Assembly: GCA_036733305.1 (NCBI GenBank)
Contig: DAINAT010000031.1
Location: forward strand, 1 to 29,486
Origin: UBA7672 sp036733305
GTDB lineage: Bacteria; Pseudomonadota; Alphaproteobacteria; Caulobacterales; Hyphomonadaceae
Length of the DNA stretch: 29,486 bases
Direction: 5' to 3'
Shown in pieces: positions 1 to 6,199 of this stretch. The first letter of the stretch is position 1, and the number at the start of each line of letters is the position of its first letter. The translations under genes were made by a program, and so were the position numbers. The notes beneath the pieces are model-generated. The model saw nothing but the letters and a program-made list of their open reading frames with translations, did no database searches and was not told the DNA's origin.

Positions 1-691
1 TCTTGCCGAGGATCGCGCCGCCAAGCGTGCGGCCCTGGCCGTCCATGTGCTTGGTGGTCGAGTAGACGACCCAGTCGGCGCCGAGAGCGAGCGGCTTCTG
101 CAGGATAGGCGAGGCGAACACGTTGTCGACGATCAGCTCGCCGCCGGCGGCGTGTGTGAGGTTGGCGACAGCGCGAATGTCGACGGCATCAAGCAGCGGG
201 TTCGACGGCGTCTCGATAATCGCAAAGCGGCAGGGCTTCGCCATCGCCGTTTCCCAATCGCTGAGGTTCGAGCCATCGACCCAGGTCACCTCAACGCCCA
301 TCTTCGGCATCACGTTCTTGAGAATCCAGACGACCGACGAGAAGAGCTGGCGCGGCGCCACGATGCGGTCGCCCGGCTTCACCGGCGCGACGAGCATGGT
401 GTGGATGGCGGCCATGCCGGACGCGGTCGCACGGCAATCTTCTGCGCCTTCCAGCTGGGCGAGGCGCTCTTCGAACATGCGCACGGTCGGGTTTGCGTAG
501 CGTGAGTAGATGTAGCCGGGCTCATCGCCAGCCATGCGGGCCGACTGTTGTTCCGGGCTGTCATAAACAAAGCCCGAATTGAGATATAGCGCTTCGGACG
601 TCTCGCCGTATTGCGAGCGCGTAGTTCCGCCGCGGACCATCTGGGTCTGCGGGCGCCAATTCTTGGATTTTCCGGCTTTTTCGTTGGTCAT
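1..691 (-). CDS. metZ: O-succinylhomoserine sulfhydrylase, partial (3' end off window)
   Basis: PLP enzyme of the Cys/Met metabolism family. The family makes homocysteine from O-succinylhomoserine and sulfide in cytosolic methionine synthesis. The gene runs off the left edge, so 230 codons are visible from the ATG at 691. The fold-type I signature is clear: YSRYANPTVRMFEERLAQLE at about 62-81, the ETPSNPLLD loop at about 160-168, IVDNVFASP at about 187-195, and the PLP-lysine motif STTKHMDGQGR with Lys214. The MDGQGR ending of that motif is typical of MetZ rather than MetB or MetC. The N-terminal stretch NWRPQTQMVRGGTTRSQYGE also fits MetZ. It is divergent from the GST-dcd pair; metZ next to dcd is a neighbourhood I recall from other alphaproteobacteria. 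A hairpin lies in its leader (727-744). Confidence 0.93.
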   Translation of the reverse strand, partial: MTNEKAGKSKNWRPQTQMVRGGTTRSQYGETSEALYLNSGFVYDSPEQQSARMAGDEPGYIYSRYANPTVRMFEERLAQLEGAEDCRATASGMAAIHTMLVAPVKPGDRIVAPRQLFSSVVWILKNVMPKMGVEVTWVDGSNLSDWETAMAKPCRFAIIETPSNPLLDAVDIRAVANLTHAAGGELIVDNVFASPILQKPLALGADWVVYSTTKHMDGQGRTLGGAILGK

Positions 692-726
692 GGCGGCTGC
701 CTTTCTTTGACTCGACCGCCCTATAG

Positions 727-744
727 GCTGTGATGAGCCACAGC
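727..744 (-). promoter_or_regulatory. Hairpin in the metZ leader
   Basis: A perfect 6-bp inverted repeat, GCTGTG and CACAGC around a 6-nt loop, lies 36 to 53 bases upstream of the metZ start. A small palindrome CCTATAGG (719-726) adjoins it on the start-codon side. The position suits a leader element, but I recognise no riboswitch consensus. The rest of the gap between metZ and the GST gene (692-939) shows nothing further. Confidence 0.3.
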
Positions 745-939
745 GCCAGATAGCTCTGCTAAAGGATTAGTGCCTTCAGGCCGCGCGAACACACGTCAGC
801 TTCCAACTCGCGCGATAGATGAGCCTGTCACTTTGTTGCTGAAGGCGGCGCTTCTGCCGCATCCATGTGAAATATCGGAGGTGTTCCCTGTAGTTTGCAA
901 ACGCCACTGCGTTGCGTGCGCTCCAGTGCAGGTGCTGAT

Positions 940-1599
940 ATGAAAGGCATCAGGGAGTTTTGCGCTTTGATTCTGATTGGCCAGTTCGACAGCCCGTTCG
1001 TGCGCCGGGTCGCGATTGCGATGCGGCTCTATGGTTTGTCCTTTGATCATCATCCGTGGTCGGTGTTCGGCGATGCGGAGAAGATTGCACAGTACAATCC
1101 ATTGATGCGCGTGCCGACGCTGGTGATGGGCAATGGCGAGGTGGTGATCGAAAGCCACGCCATTCTCGACGCGCTTGATCACTTGGCGCCTGCTGGCCTG
1201 TCGATGATGCCCGCGGGCGCAGAACGGCGCGAGGCGCAGAAGGTCTGCGCGCTGGCGACGGGCCTGTCGGACAAGGCGGTATCGATGGTCTACGAGACGG
1301 TCGTGCACGAGCGTGCGACGTCCGCGTGGATCGAGCGTTGCCTGTCGCAGATTGCCGGCTGCCTGAACGGGTTGGAGCGCAGCCGCATGGCGCACCCCAC
1401 GGAATGGTGGTTCGGCTCCGCCATTGGCCATGCCGACGTGACCACGGCCTGCGCACTTCGCTTCCTGGGCGATGCCCATCCGGGGCTTTTCGATCTGTCC
1501 GAGGGGTGGCCCATGCTTGCGGCGCACGCCGCAAAATGCGAGGCGCTTGAGCCGTTCATAGAAATCCAGCAGCCCTTCCAGGTCACCCCGCCGAAATGA
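940..1599 (+). CDS. Glutathione S-transferase family protein
   Basis: A 219-residue cytosolic GST-like protein. The thioredoxin-fold N-terminal domain starts at ILIGQFDSPFVRRVAIAM, where the Ser of DSPF (about 18) sits at the usual catalytic position. It is followed by the cis-proline motif RVPTLVM (about 57-63) and the glutathione gamma-glutamyl binding motif ESHAIL (about 71-76). The rest is the all-helical C-terminal domain. The ATG at 940 has AGGTG six bases upstream. A TTG at 967 with GGGAG nine bases upstream would start the protein exactly at MILIGQFDSP, where family members usually begin, so the true start may be 967. The stop overlaps the dcd start (ATGA at 1596-1599), which points to co-transcription. 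The substrate cannot be inferred. Confidence 0.85.
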   Translation: MKGIREFCALILIGQFDSPFVRRVAIAMRLYGLSFDHHPWSVFGDAEKIAQYNPLMRVPTLVMGNGEVVIESHAILDALDHLAPAGLSMMPAGAERREAQKVCALATGLSDKAVSMVYETVVHERATSAWIERCLSQIAGCLNGLERSRMAHPTEWWFGSAIGHADVTTACALRFLGDAHPGLFDLSEGWPMLAAHAAKCEALEPFIEIQQPFQVTPPK

Positions 1600-2678
1600 C
1601 GAAAGCCAAACCCACGAAGGCGGTTGCCAAAATTCCGGCAAAGAGGCGCGCCGCTGACGTCATGACGCTCGGCGTGCTGCCGGACAGCGAGCTCAAGAAG
1701 ATCGTGGCCTCTGGCGCGATTTCCGCCGATGGCGGCATCAAGCCGGACCAGATCCAGTCCGCATCGCTCGATCTGCGGCTGGGGAAGGTCGCCTACCGCC
1801 TGCGCGCCAGCTTCCTGCCGGGGACGCAAGTTGTCGCCGACCGTCTGGACGACAGCCTCGTCATGCACACGCTCGATCTGACCAAGGGCGCGGTGCTGGA
1901 AACCGGCTGCGTCTATCTCGTACCGTTGCAGGAACGGGTGAAGCTGCCGAAGGATCTGTCGGGCTCAGCGAACCCGAAAAGCTCGACTGGCCGCATCGAC
2001 GTGTTCGTGCGCGCCGTATCCGATCGCGCGCGTGCCTTTGATGGCATCCCGCCGGGTTATCAGGGCGAGCTCTATGCCGAGATCAGCCCGCGCACATTCT
2101 CGGTGCTCGCGCGTACGGGCGACCGCCTGCTGCAGCTTCGCATCCGCCGTGGCGTGCAGACGCCGGTGCGCGACATGACGTTCAGCCTGGATCTGCATCC
2201 GACCAATTCCGACATCGTCGGCTATCGCGCCAAGCGCCACTCGCGCGTCATCGATCTCGCCGCCATCGGCGCGCACACCGTAGAGGATTTCTGGGAGCCG
2301 GTGCGGGCACGCGAAGGCCGCATCGTGCTTGATCCGGGTGAGTTCTACATTCTGGCGTCGAAAGAGAAGATCGTCATCCCGCTCGATGAAGCCGCAGAAA
2401 TGGCGCCGATCGCGCCGGAGCTGGGCGAGTTCCGCGCTCACTATGCGGGCTTCTTCGATCCCGGCTTCGGCGTCACGCATTCCAAGGGCAAGGCCGTTCT
2501 GGAAGTGCGCTCGCGCGACGTGCCCTTCATCCTCGAAGACGGCCAGCCCGTCGGCCGGCTCGTGTTCGAGAAGCTGACGGCGAAGCCTGATGTGCCGTAT
2601 GGCGCAGCGGGCTCGTATTCGACCTATGCGGGTCAGGGCCTGCGGCTGTCGAAATACTTCGAAGCCGCAGAAGACTGA
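1596..2678 (+). CDS. dcd: 2'-deoxycytidine 5'-triphosphate deaminase
   Basis: Deaminates dCTP to dUTP, feeding dTMP synthesis. At 360 residues this is the long alphaproteobacterial form, about twice the E. coli Dcd length, apparently two dUTPase-like halves. Visible motifs are SASLDLRLG (55-63), SGSANPKSSTGRIDVF (122-137), ELYAEISPRTF (158-168), and in the second half AHYAGFFDPGFG (281-292), KAVLEVRSRDVPF (299-311) with the probable catalytic region near Glu303, and GQPVGRLVFEKL (316-327). The first 20 residues are Lys/Ala-rich and not conserved. The start overlaps the GST stop by 4 bp. It converges on the dehydrogenase at 2682 with only 3 bp between stop codons. Confidence 0.93.
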   Translation: MTKAKPTKAVAKIPAKRRAADVMTLGVLPDSELKKIVASGAISADGGIKPDQIQSASLDLRLGKVAYRLRASFLPGTQVVADRLDDSLVMHTLDLTKGAVLETGCVYLVPLQERVKLPKDLSGSANPKSSTGRIDVFVRAVSDRARAFDGIPPGYQGELYAEISPRTFSVLARTGDRLLQLRIRRGVQTPVRDMTFSLDLHPTNSDIVGYRAKRHSRVIDLAAIGAHTVEDFWEPVRAREGRIVLDPGEFYILASKEKIVIPLDEAAEMAPIAPELGEFRAHYAGFFDPGFGVTHSKGKAVLEVRSRDVPFILEDGQPVGRLVFEKLTAKPDVPYGAAGSYSTYAGQGLRLSKYFEAAED

Positions 2679-2681
2679 GCT

Positions 2682-3569
2682 TTAGCCGAAATAGCCTGGC
2701 CGGCTGATATCAGCGATCAGGCCGATGCTCGTGGGCTTCCAGCCAAGTCGTTGCTGTGTCAGCGCGCTGGAAGAGGGCGCATCGTTTGCCGCGAACGACG
2801 CCAGCCAGCCGAAGTGTTCCGGGGCTTGCTCCGGTTTGATTGATACGACCGGCACGCCGAGTTGCCGCCCGATGATCTCGGCAATATCGCGCAGCCGCAC
2901 GCCTTCATCGCCGACGGCGTGATAGCGTGCGCCCGCTTCGCCTTTCTCCATCGCAAGGCGATATACGGGTGACACGTCATCCCGATGCGCCGCGGCCCAA
3001 CGATTTGAGCCATCGCCGACATAAGCCGACACGCCTTTCTGCTTGGCGATCTGATACAGGTAGCCGACAAACCCCGCCTTGCCATCATAGCCGTGCACCT
3101 GCGGCAGGCGCACGGCGGAAACACGCACGCCGCGATCGGTGAAAGCAAATGCGGCAACCTCGGACACGCGCGAGATTGCTGCGCCTTCGCGCACCACATC
3201 TTCCTCAGTCGAAAGCCTTCCCGGCGTCAGCAAGCCTACGCCAGACGTTACAACCAGCGGCTTGTTCGTCCCCGCCAGCGTCTCGCCCATTACCCCGATC
3301 GCCCGCTTATCGACCTGGCCATTCTCCGCATAGGTCGAGAAGTCGTGGATGAAGGCGAGGTGGATCACGCCATCGGCCTCCGCCGCGCCGCGTTTCAGAC
3401 TGTCGAGATCTTGTAGCGATCCGCGCAGCACATCTGCGCCCATCCGTTTGAGCGTTTCCACATTGGCATCCGACCGTGCGAGGCCGGTCACGGTATGTCC
3501 CGCAGCTATGAGGCCGGGAACAACGCCCGAGCCGACAAAGCCAGCTGCGCCGGTCACAAAAATTCGCAT
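2682..3569 (-). CDS. Atypical extended SDR / NAD(P)-dependent epimerase-like protein
   Basis: A 295-residue Rossmann-fold protein. The N-terminal TGAAGFVGSGV (6-16) gives the GxxGxxG nucleotide-binding motif of extended SDRs, and GVIHLAF (about 67-73) follows the fourth strand. The region where extended SDRs carry YxxxK reads RVSEVAAFAFTDRGVRVSAV here, with no tyrosine in place, as in several atypical SDR subfamilies. RLPQVHGYDG and the later AAAHRDDVSPVYRLAME segment are typical of this group. The start ATG at 3569 has GGAGA just upstream. It is divergent from the MmyB-like regulator at 3661, an arrangement common for that family, so the regulator probably controls it. The substrate is unknown. 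Confidence 0.85.
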   Translation of the reverse strand: MRIFVTGAAGFVGSGVVPGLIAAGHTVTGLARSDANVETLKRMGADVLRGSLQDLDSLKRGAAEADGVIHLAFIHDFSTYAENGQVDKRAIGVMGETLAGTNKPLVVTSGVGLLTPGRLSTEEDVVREGAAISRVSEVAAFAFTDRGVRVSAVRLPQVHGYDGKAGFVGYLYQIAKQKGVSAYVGDGSNRWAAAHRDDVSPVYRLAMEKGEAGARYHAVGDEGVRLRDIAEIIGRQLGVPVVSIKPEQAPEHFGWLASFAANDAPSSSALTQQRLGWKPTSIGLIADISRPGYFG

Positions 3570-3600
3570 GGGAGATCTCCATATTCTGCTGAAGAGAGAT

Positions 3601-3648
3601 CTGGCGTATGCTTCATGCCAGTAAAATGGGTAACGTTATACGGGTATA
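3601..3648. promoter_or_regulatory. Candidate operators between the SDR gene and the MmyB-like regulator
   Basis: The 91-bp divergent gap holds three dyads. CTGGC and GCCAG bound an imperfect inverted repeat at 3601-3621. TAACGTTA is a perfect 8-bp palindrome at 3631-3638. TATAC-GG-GTATA is a perfect dyad at 3637-3648. The last two overlap and lie directly before the regulator start, next to TATA-like -10 sequence (TATAGA, 3645-3650). They are plausible sites for the regulator itself. This is inferred from symmetry and position only. Confidence 0.4.
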
Positions 3649-3660
3649 GAAAGTAACAGG

Positions 3661-4518
3661 ATGACCGCATCCGCTCCGCCACAAAGCACGCTCGGCGAGA
3701 ACATGCTGGGCGAGAACATGCTGGGCGAGTACCTGCGCGACCGCCGCGCGAAGCTCGATCCCGCCACGTTCGGCCTTCCGTTGAAACGCCGCCGCACGCC
3801 TGGCCTGCGCCGCGAAGAGGTGGCGCAGCGCGCGCATGTCAGCGCCACCTGGTACACTTGGCTCGAGCAGGGTCGCGGCGGCTCTCCGTCTGCTGATGTG
3901 CTGGAGCGCATTTCACGCGCGCTGATGCTCACCGATGTTGAACGCGAGCATCTCTTCCTGTTGGCGCTCGGCCGCCCGCCCGAGGCGCGTTACAAGGCTG
4001 TCGAAGGCGTAACGCCGCGCCTGCAGCGCGTGCTCGATATGCTGGAGATCAGCCCGGCCTTCATCAAGACAGCGACGTGGGATGTGATCGCCTGGAACAA
4101 GGCTGCGACCGTTGTGTTGTGGGACTACGCCTCCGTGCCGCAAAGCGAGCGCAACATTCTGCGGCGCATCTTCTGTGATCCCGAAGCTCGCGAACGTCAG
4201 CTCGACTGGGAAAGCGTCGCGCGGTTCGTGGTGCAGGCCTTCCGCGTCGATGCGATCCGCGCAGGCGCATCGGAAGCGGTGAAGGATCTTGTTGAAGAAC
4301 TCAGCCGCAAGAGCCCGGAGTTCGAAGCGATGTGGCGCGAGAACAGCGTGCGCAACCATGGCGAGGGCACGAAGCAGCTGCGACACCCGGCGGGCGTGAT
4401 CGGGATGGAATACTCCTCCTTCGCCGTCGATGGCCGGCCCGACCTGGCGATGGTGATCTACAATCCGGCCACCCCGAAGGATGCAGCCTTGATCCGCAAG
4501 CTGGTCGCGAGGGCCTGA
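3661..4518 (+). CDS. MmyB-like XRE-family transcriptional regulator
   Basis: A 285-residue regulator. Residues about 20-80 form an XRE-type helix-turn-helix that opens LGEYLRDRRAKLDP and includes the family-typical RRRTPGLRREEVAQRAHVS and WYTWLEQGRG. Residues about 105-280 match the MmyB-like ligand-binding domain (TPRLQRVLDML, PAFIKTATWDVIAWNKAA, the conserved HPAGVIGMEYSSFAVDG and the closing LAMVIYNPATPKD). The MmyB family is often encoded beside SDR genes, as here. The N-terminus contains a tandem duplication (LGENM twice, then LGEYL). ATGs at 3703 and 3718 are alternative starts with GGCGAG upstream. The 3661 ATG has no proper ribosome site, but a TATAGA box about 11 bases upstream would allow a leaderless message. 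Confidence 0.88.
   Translation: MTASAPPQSTLGENMLGENMLGEYLRDRRAKLDPATFGLPLKRRRTPGLRREEVAQRAHVSATWYTWLEQGRGGSPSADVLERISRALMLTDVEREHLFLLALGRPPEARYKAVEGVTPRLQRVLDMLEISPAFIKTATWDVIAWNKAATVVLWDYASVPQSERNILRRIFCDPEARERQLDWESVARFVVQAFRVDAIRAGASEAVKDLVEELSRKSPEFEAMWRENSVRNHGEGTKQLRHPAGVIGMEYSSFAVDGRPDLAMVIYNPATPKDAALIRKLVARA
3694..3738 (+). repeat. 15-bp in-frame tandem repeat
   Basis: The 15-bp unit ggcgagaacatgctg occurs twice perfectly (3694-3708 and 3709-3723). A third, diverged copy (3724-3738) opens the helix-turn-helix. Each copy encodes GENML or a variant and brings its own in-frame ATG. Confidence 0.9.
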
Positions 4519-4561
4519 ATCTAACGACCGAAAAAGGCCGCCACGGGAAAGTTGCACGAAC

Positions 4562-4620
4562 CTGTAAAGTACGCTTGACAGGCCGGCGCTCCGTCCATAT
4601 CTGTAAAGCGTACTTTACAG
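4562..4620 (+). promoter_or_regulatory. Promoter with two copies of a CTGTAAAG-N4-CTTTACAG operator
   Basis: Operator 1 is CTGTAAAGTACGCTTGACAG (4562-4581), with one mismatch between its arms. Operator 2 is CTGTAAAGCGTACTTTACAG (4601-4620), with perfect 8-bp arms. Their starts are 39 bp apart. Operator 1 contains a consensus -35 box TTGACA (4575-4580). A 17-bp spacer leads to a weak -10 (TATCTG, 4598-4603) that runs into operator 2. A repressor on both sites would block the promoter of the downstream membrane protein/XRE/hydrolase operon. The small XRE protein in that operon is the obvious candidate ligand. Confidence 0.75.
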
Positions 4621-4629
4621 GAGACGGCA

Positions 4630-5052
4630 ATGGCCCAACTGACCTTCCGCGAAGCAAACAAGCGATACCGGCGCGCCTTTATCCCGGCGATGGTGGTTTA
4701 CACCGTCGCGGTCTTTGGCGGCTCCTTCCTGCTCAAGCAGTTCGAAACCCCGCCGACCTGGCTCTCGGCCATTGTCGCGCTGATCATGGCGGCGCCGATT
4801 GGCGTGGTGCTGTGGCTGATGTGGCGGCTCACGCGCGAGACCGACGAGTTCACGCGCCAGCAGCAGATGTCGGCCATGGCCGCGGGCGGCCTGATGACGG
4901 CGTTCTTCAGTGTCGTGTGGGGCTTCCTCGAACTCTACAACGTGGTGCCAGCGCTGTGGACCTTCCTCGTCGGGCCGTTCTTCTTCCTGAGCTACGGTCT
5001 CGTCTACTGCTTCGGCAGGCGCTCGCTCGTCGGTCCGGGCTTCGAGAAATGA
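4630..5052 (+). CDS. Four-helix inner-membrane protein of unknown function
   Basis: 140 residues. I do not recognise a named family. Four hydrophobic segments are visible at about 17-35, 44-66, 80-101 and 107-128. A short basic N-terminus (FREANKRYRRAF) comes first, and a charged loop RLTRETDEFTRQQQM (about 66-80) lies between helices 2 and 3. The start ATG at 4630 has AGGAGA about five bases upstream. Its last codons overlap the XRE regulator start by 4 bp (ATGA at 5049-5052), so the two are translationally coupled. Small membrane proteins coupled to short XRE regulators are a recurring bacterial pairing, but their role is generally unknown. Two operator dyads precede the gene. Confidence 0.82.
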   Translation: MAQLTFREANKRYRRAFIPAMVVYTVAVFGGSFLLKQFETPPTWLSAIVALIMAAPIGVVLWLMWRLTRETDEFTRQQQMSAMAAGGLMTAFFSVVWGFLELYNVVPALWTFLVGPFFFLSYGLVYCFGRRSLVGPGFEK

Positions 5053-5267
5053 TCAACACGTTGCGTGAGCTCCGCGCTGAGCGGGGCTGGAGCCAGGGCG
5101 ATCTCGCCGATGCGCTGGGCGTGTCGCGACAGTCGATCAATGCCCTGGAGACTGGAAAGTTCGATCCGTCACTTCCGCTGGCCTTCCGCATAGCGCGGTT
5201 GTTCGGGAAGGGGATCGAGGAAATCTTCGATGACGGTCTGGGTCACATGAAGAAGGCTGCTGAGTGA
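5049..5267 (+). CDS. Small XRE-family helix-turn-helix regulator
   Basis: A 72-residue protein that is almost entirely one HTH_3 domain: INTLRELRAERGWSQGDLA, then ALGVSRQSINALETGKFDP (recognition helix around SRQSINALE), then LPLAFRIARLFGKGIEEIF. It belongs to the short stand-alone XRE type with no effector domain. The start ATG overlaps the upstream membrane-protein stop (ATGA). Its own stop TGA (5265-5267) shares a base with the ATG of the hydrolase. The tight coupling and the paired dyads at 4562-4620 suggest that it autoregulates the operon. Confidence 0.88.
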   Translation: MINTLRELRAERGWSQGDLADALGVSRQSINALETGKFDPSLPLAFRIARLFGKGIEEIFDDGLGHMKKAAE

Positions 5268-6115
5268 TGCGTGGTTTTGTTATTGGCCTTGCTGCTCTGA
5301 TGATGGCAACGCCAGCGCTGGCGCAGACGCGCTTCGTGGCAACGGTCACGGGCAATGGTCCGGATGTCGTTCTGATCCCGGGCCTCGCGTCCTCCGACGA
5401 CGTCTGGGACGTAACAGTGAAGCAGCTTTCGAAAACGCACCGCGTGCATTCGCTGCAGGTGAAGGGCTTCGCCGGCGAACCCGCTGGCCCGAACGCCGAT
5501 GGCCCTGTGCTTGAGCCGCTGGTTGAGGAGGTTGCCGCCTATGCGGCCAAGCTCGACAAGCCGGCCATCATCGGACACTCGCTCGGTGGCCTGATGGCGA
5601 TCGAGATTGCTGCCAAGCACCCGGCCAGCGTTGATCGCGTGATGATCGTCGAAGCGCTGCCGTTCTACGCGCTGCTCTTCGCGCCGACAGCCACGGTCGA
5701 GATGGTGAAGCCGCAGGCGGAGATGATGCGCACGCAGACGACCGCCATGACGGACGAGCAGTTCGCGACCGGACAGGATCGCACCATGGCGATGCTGGTG
5801 AAGTCAGACGCCGCGCGTCCAGCCGCGAAGCAATGGTCGCTCGCGTCGGATCGCAAGGTCATGGCCACGGCGATGTACGAGGACATGGTTACCGATACGC
5901 GCCCGCTGCTGCCGCAGATCAAGGCGAAGACGACGGTCGTCTATGCCTACGACGCACAGATGGGCCGCCCTGCCGAGTTTCTGGATGGGATGTATTCCAG
6001 GGCCTATGAGGGTCTGGCCGGAGTGAAGCTGAAGCGCGTCGATGGCGCCTTCCATTTTCTTATGCTGGATCAGCCCGAGGCTTTCGCGAAGGAAGTGGAT
6101 GCTTTTCTGAAATAG
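5267..6115 (+). CDS. Secreted alpha/beta hydrolase
   Basis: 282 residues. The N-terminus MRGFVIGLAALMMATPALAQ is a standard signal peptide with likely cleavage after ALA, so the enzyme is periplasmic or exported. The alpha/beta hydrolase core follows: the oxyanion segment LIPGLASS (36-43), the nucleophile elbow GHSLGG with Ser105, a probable acid in VVYAYDAQMG (Asp229) and the catalytic His in AFHFLMLDQP (His263). A cap-like helical insert lies between about 140 and 210. The ATG at 5267 overlaps the XRE stop; a GTG at 5264 is an alternative start. It is probably the third gene of the operon beginning at 4630. The substrate is unknown. Confidence 0.87.
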   Translation: MRGFVIGLAALMMATPALAQTRFVATVTGNGPDVVLIPGLASSDDVWDVTVKQLSKTHRVHSLQVKGFAGEPAGPNADGPVLEPLVEEVAAYAAKLDKPAIIGHSLGGLMAIEIAAKHPASVDRVMIVEALPFYALLFAPTATVEMVKPQAEMMRTQTTAMTDEQFATGQDRTMAMLVKSDAARPAAKQWSLASDRKVMATAMYEDMVTDTRPLLPQIKAKTTVVYAYDAQMGRPAEFLDGMYSRAYEGLAGVKLKRVDGAFHFLMLDQPEAFAKEVDAFLK

Positions 6116-6153
6116 TTCGCATCGGTCTTTGCCGTTCAACTGACGTTCAGAAA

Positions 6154-6171
6154 CGATACCATACCGTATCG
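6154..6171. promoter_or_regulatory. Candidate operator upstream of the serine hydrolase
   Basis: CGATAC and GTATCG form a perfect 6-bp inverted repeat around a 6-bp centre (CATACC), 28 bp upstream of the serine hydrolase start. The size and symmetry resemble TetR-type operators. No regulator gene lies directly beside it. Confidence 0.35.
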
Positions 6172-6199
6172 CTGCTGATCGCTTTTTGTGGGGGCTGTG

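Noticed and set aside
691..800. SAM-II or SAM/SAH riboswitch upstream of metZ
   Set aside because: I looked for the SAM-II conserved segments (GATTTAACC-like and GCTAAAAAGG-like) and did not find them; only a simple hairpin is present.
796..1641. 281-codon frame opposite the GST gene
   Set aside because: No recognisable domain, and it overlaps a GST with intact motifs that is coupled to dcd.
4332..5048. In-frame upstream extension of the XRE regulator
   Set aside because: It would run through the MmyB-like gene end, the double operator and the membrane protein in another frame; the ATG at 5049 gives a complete XRE protein coupled by an ATGA overlap.
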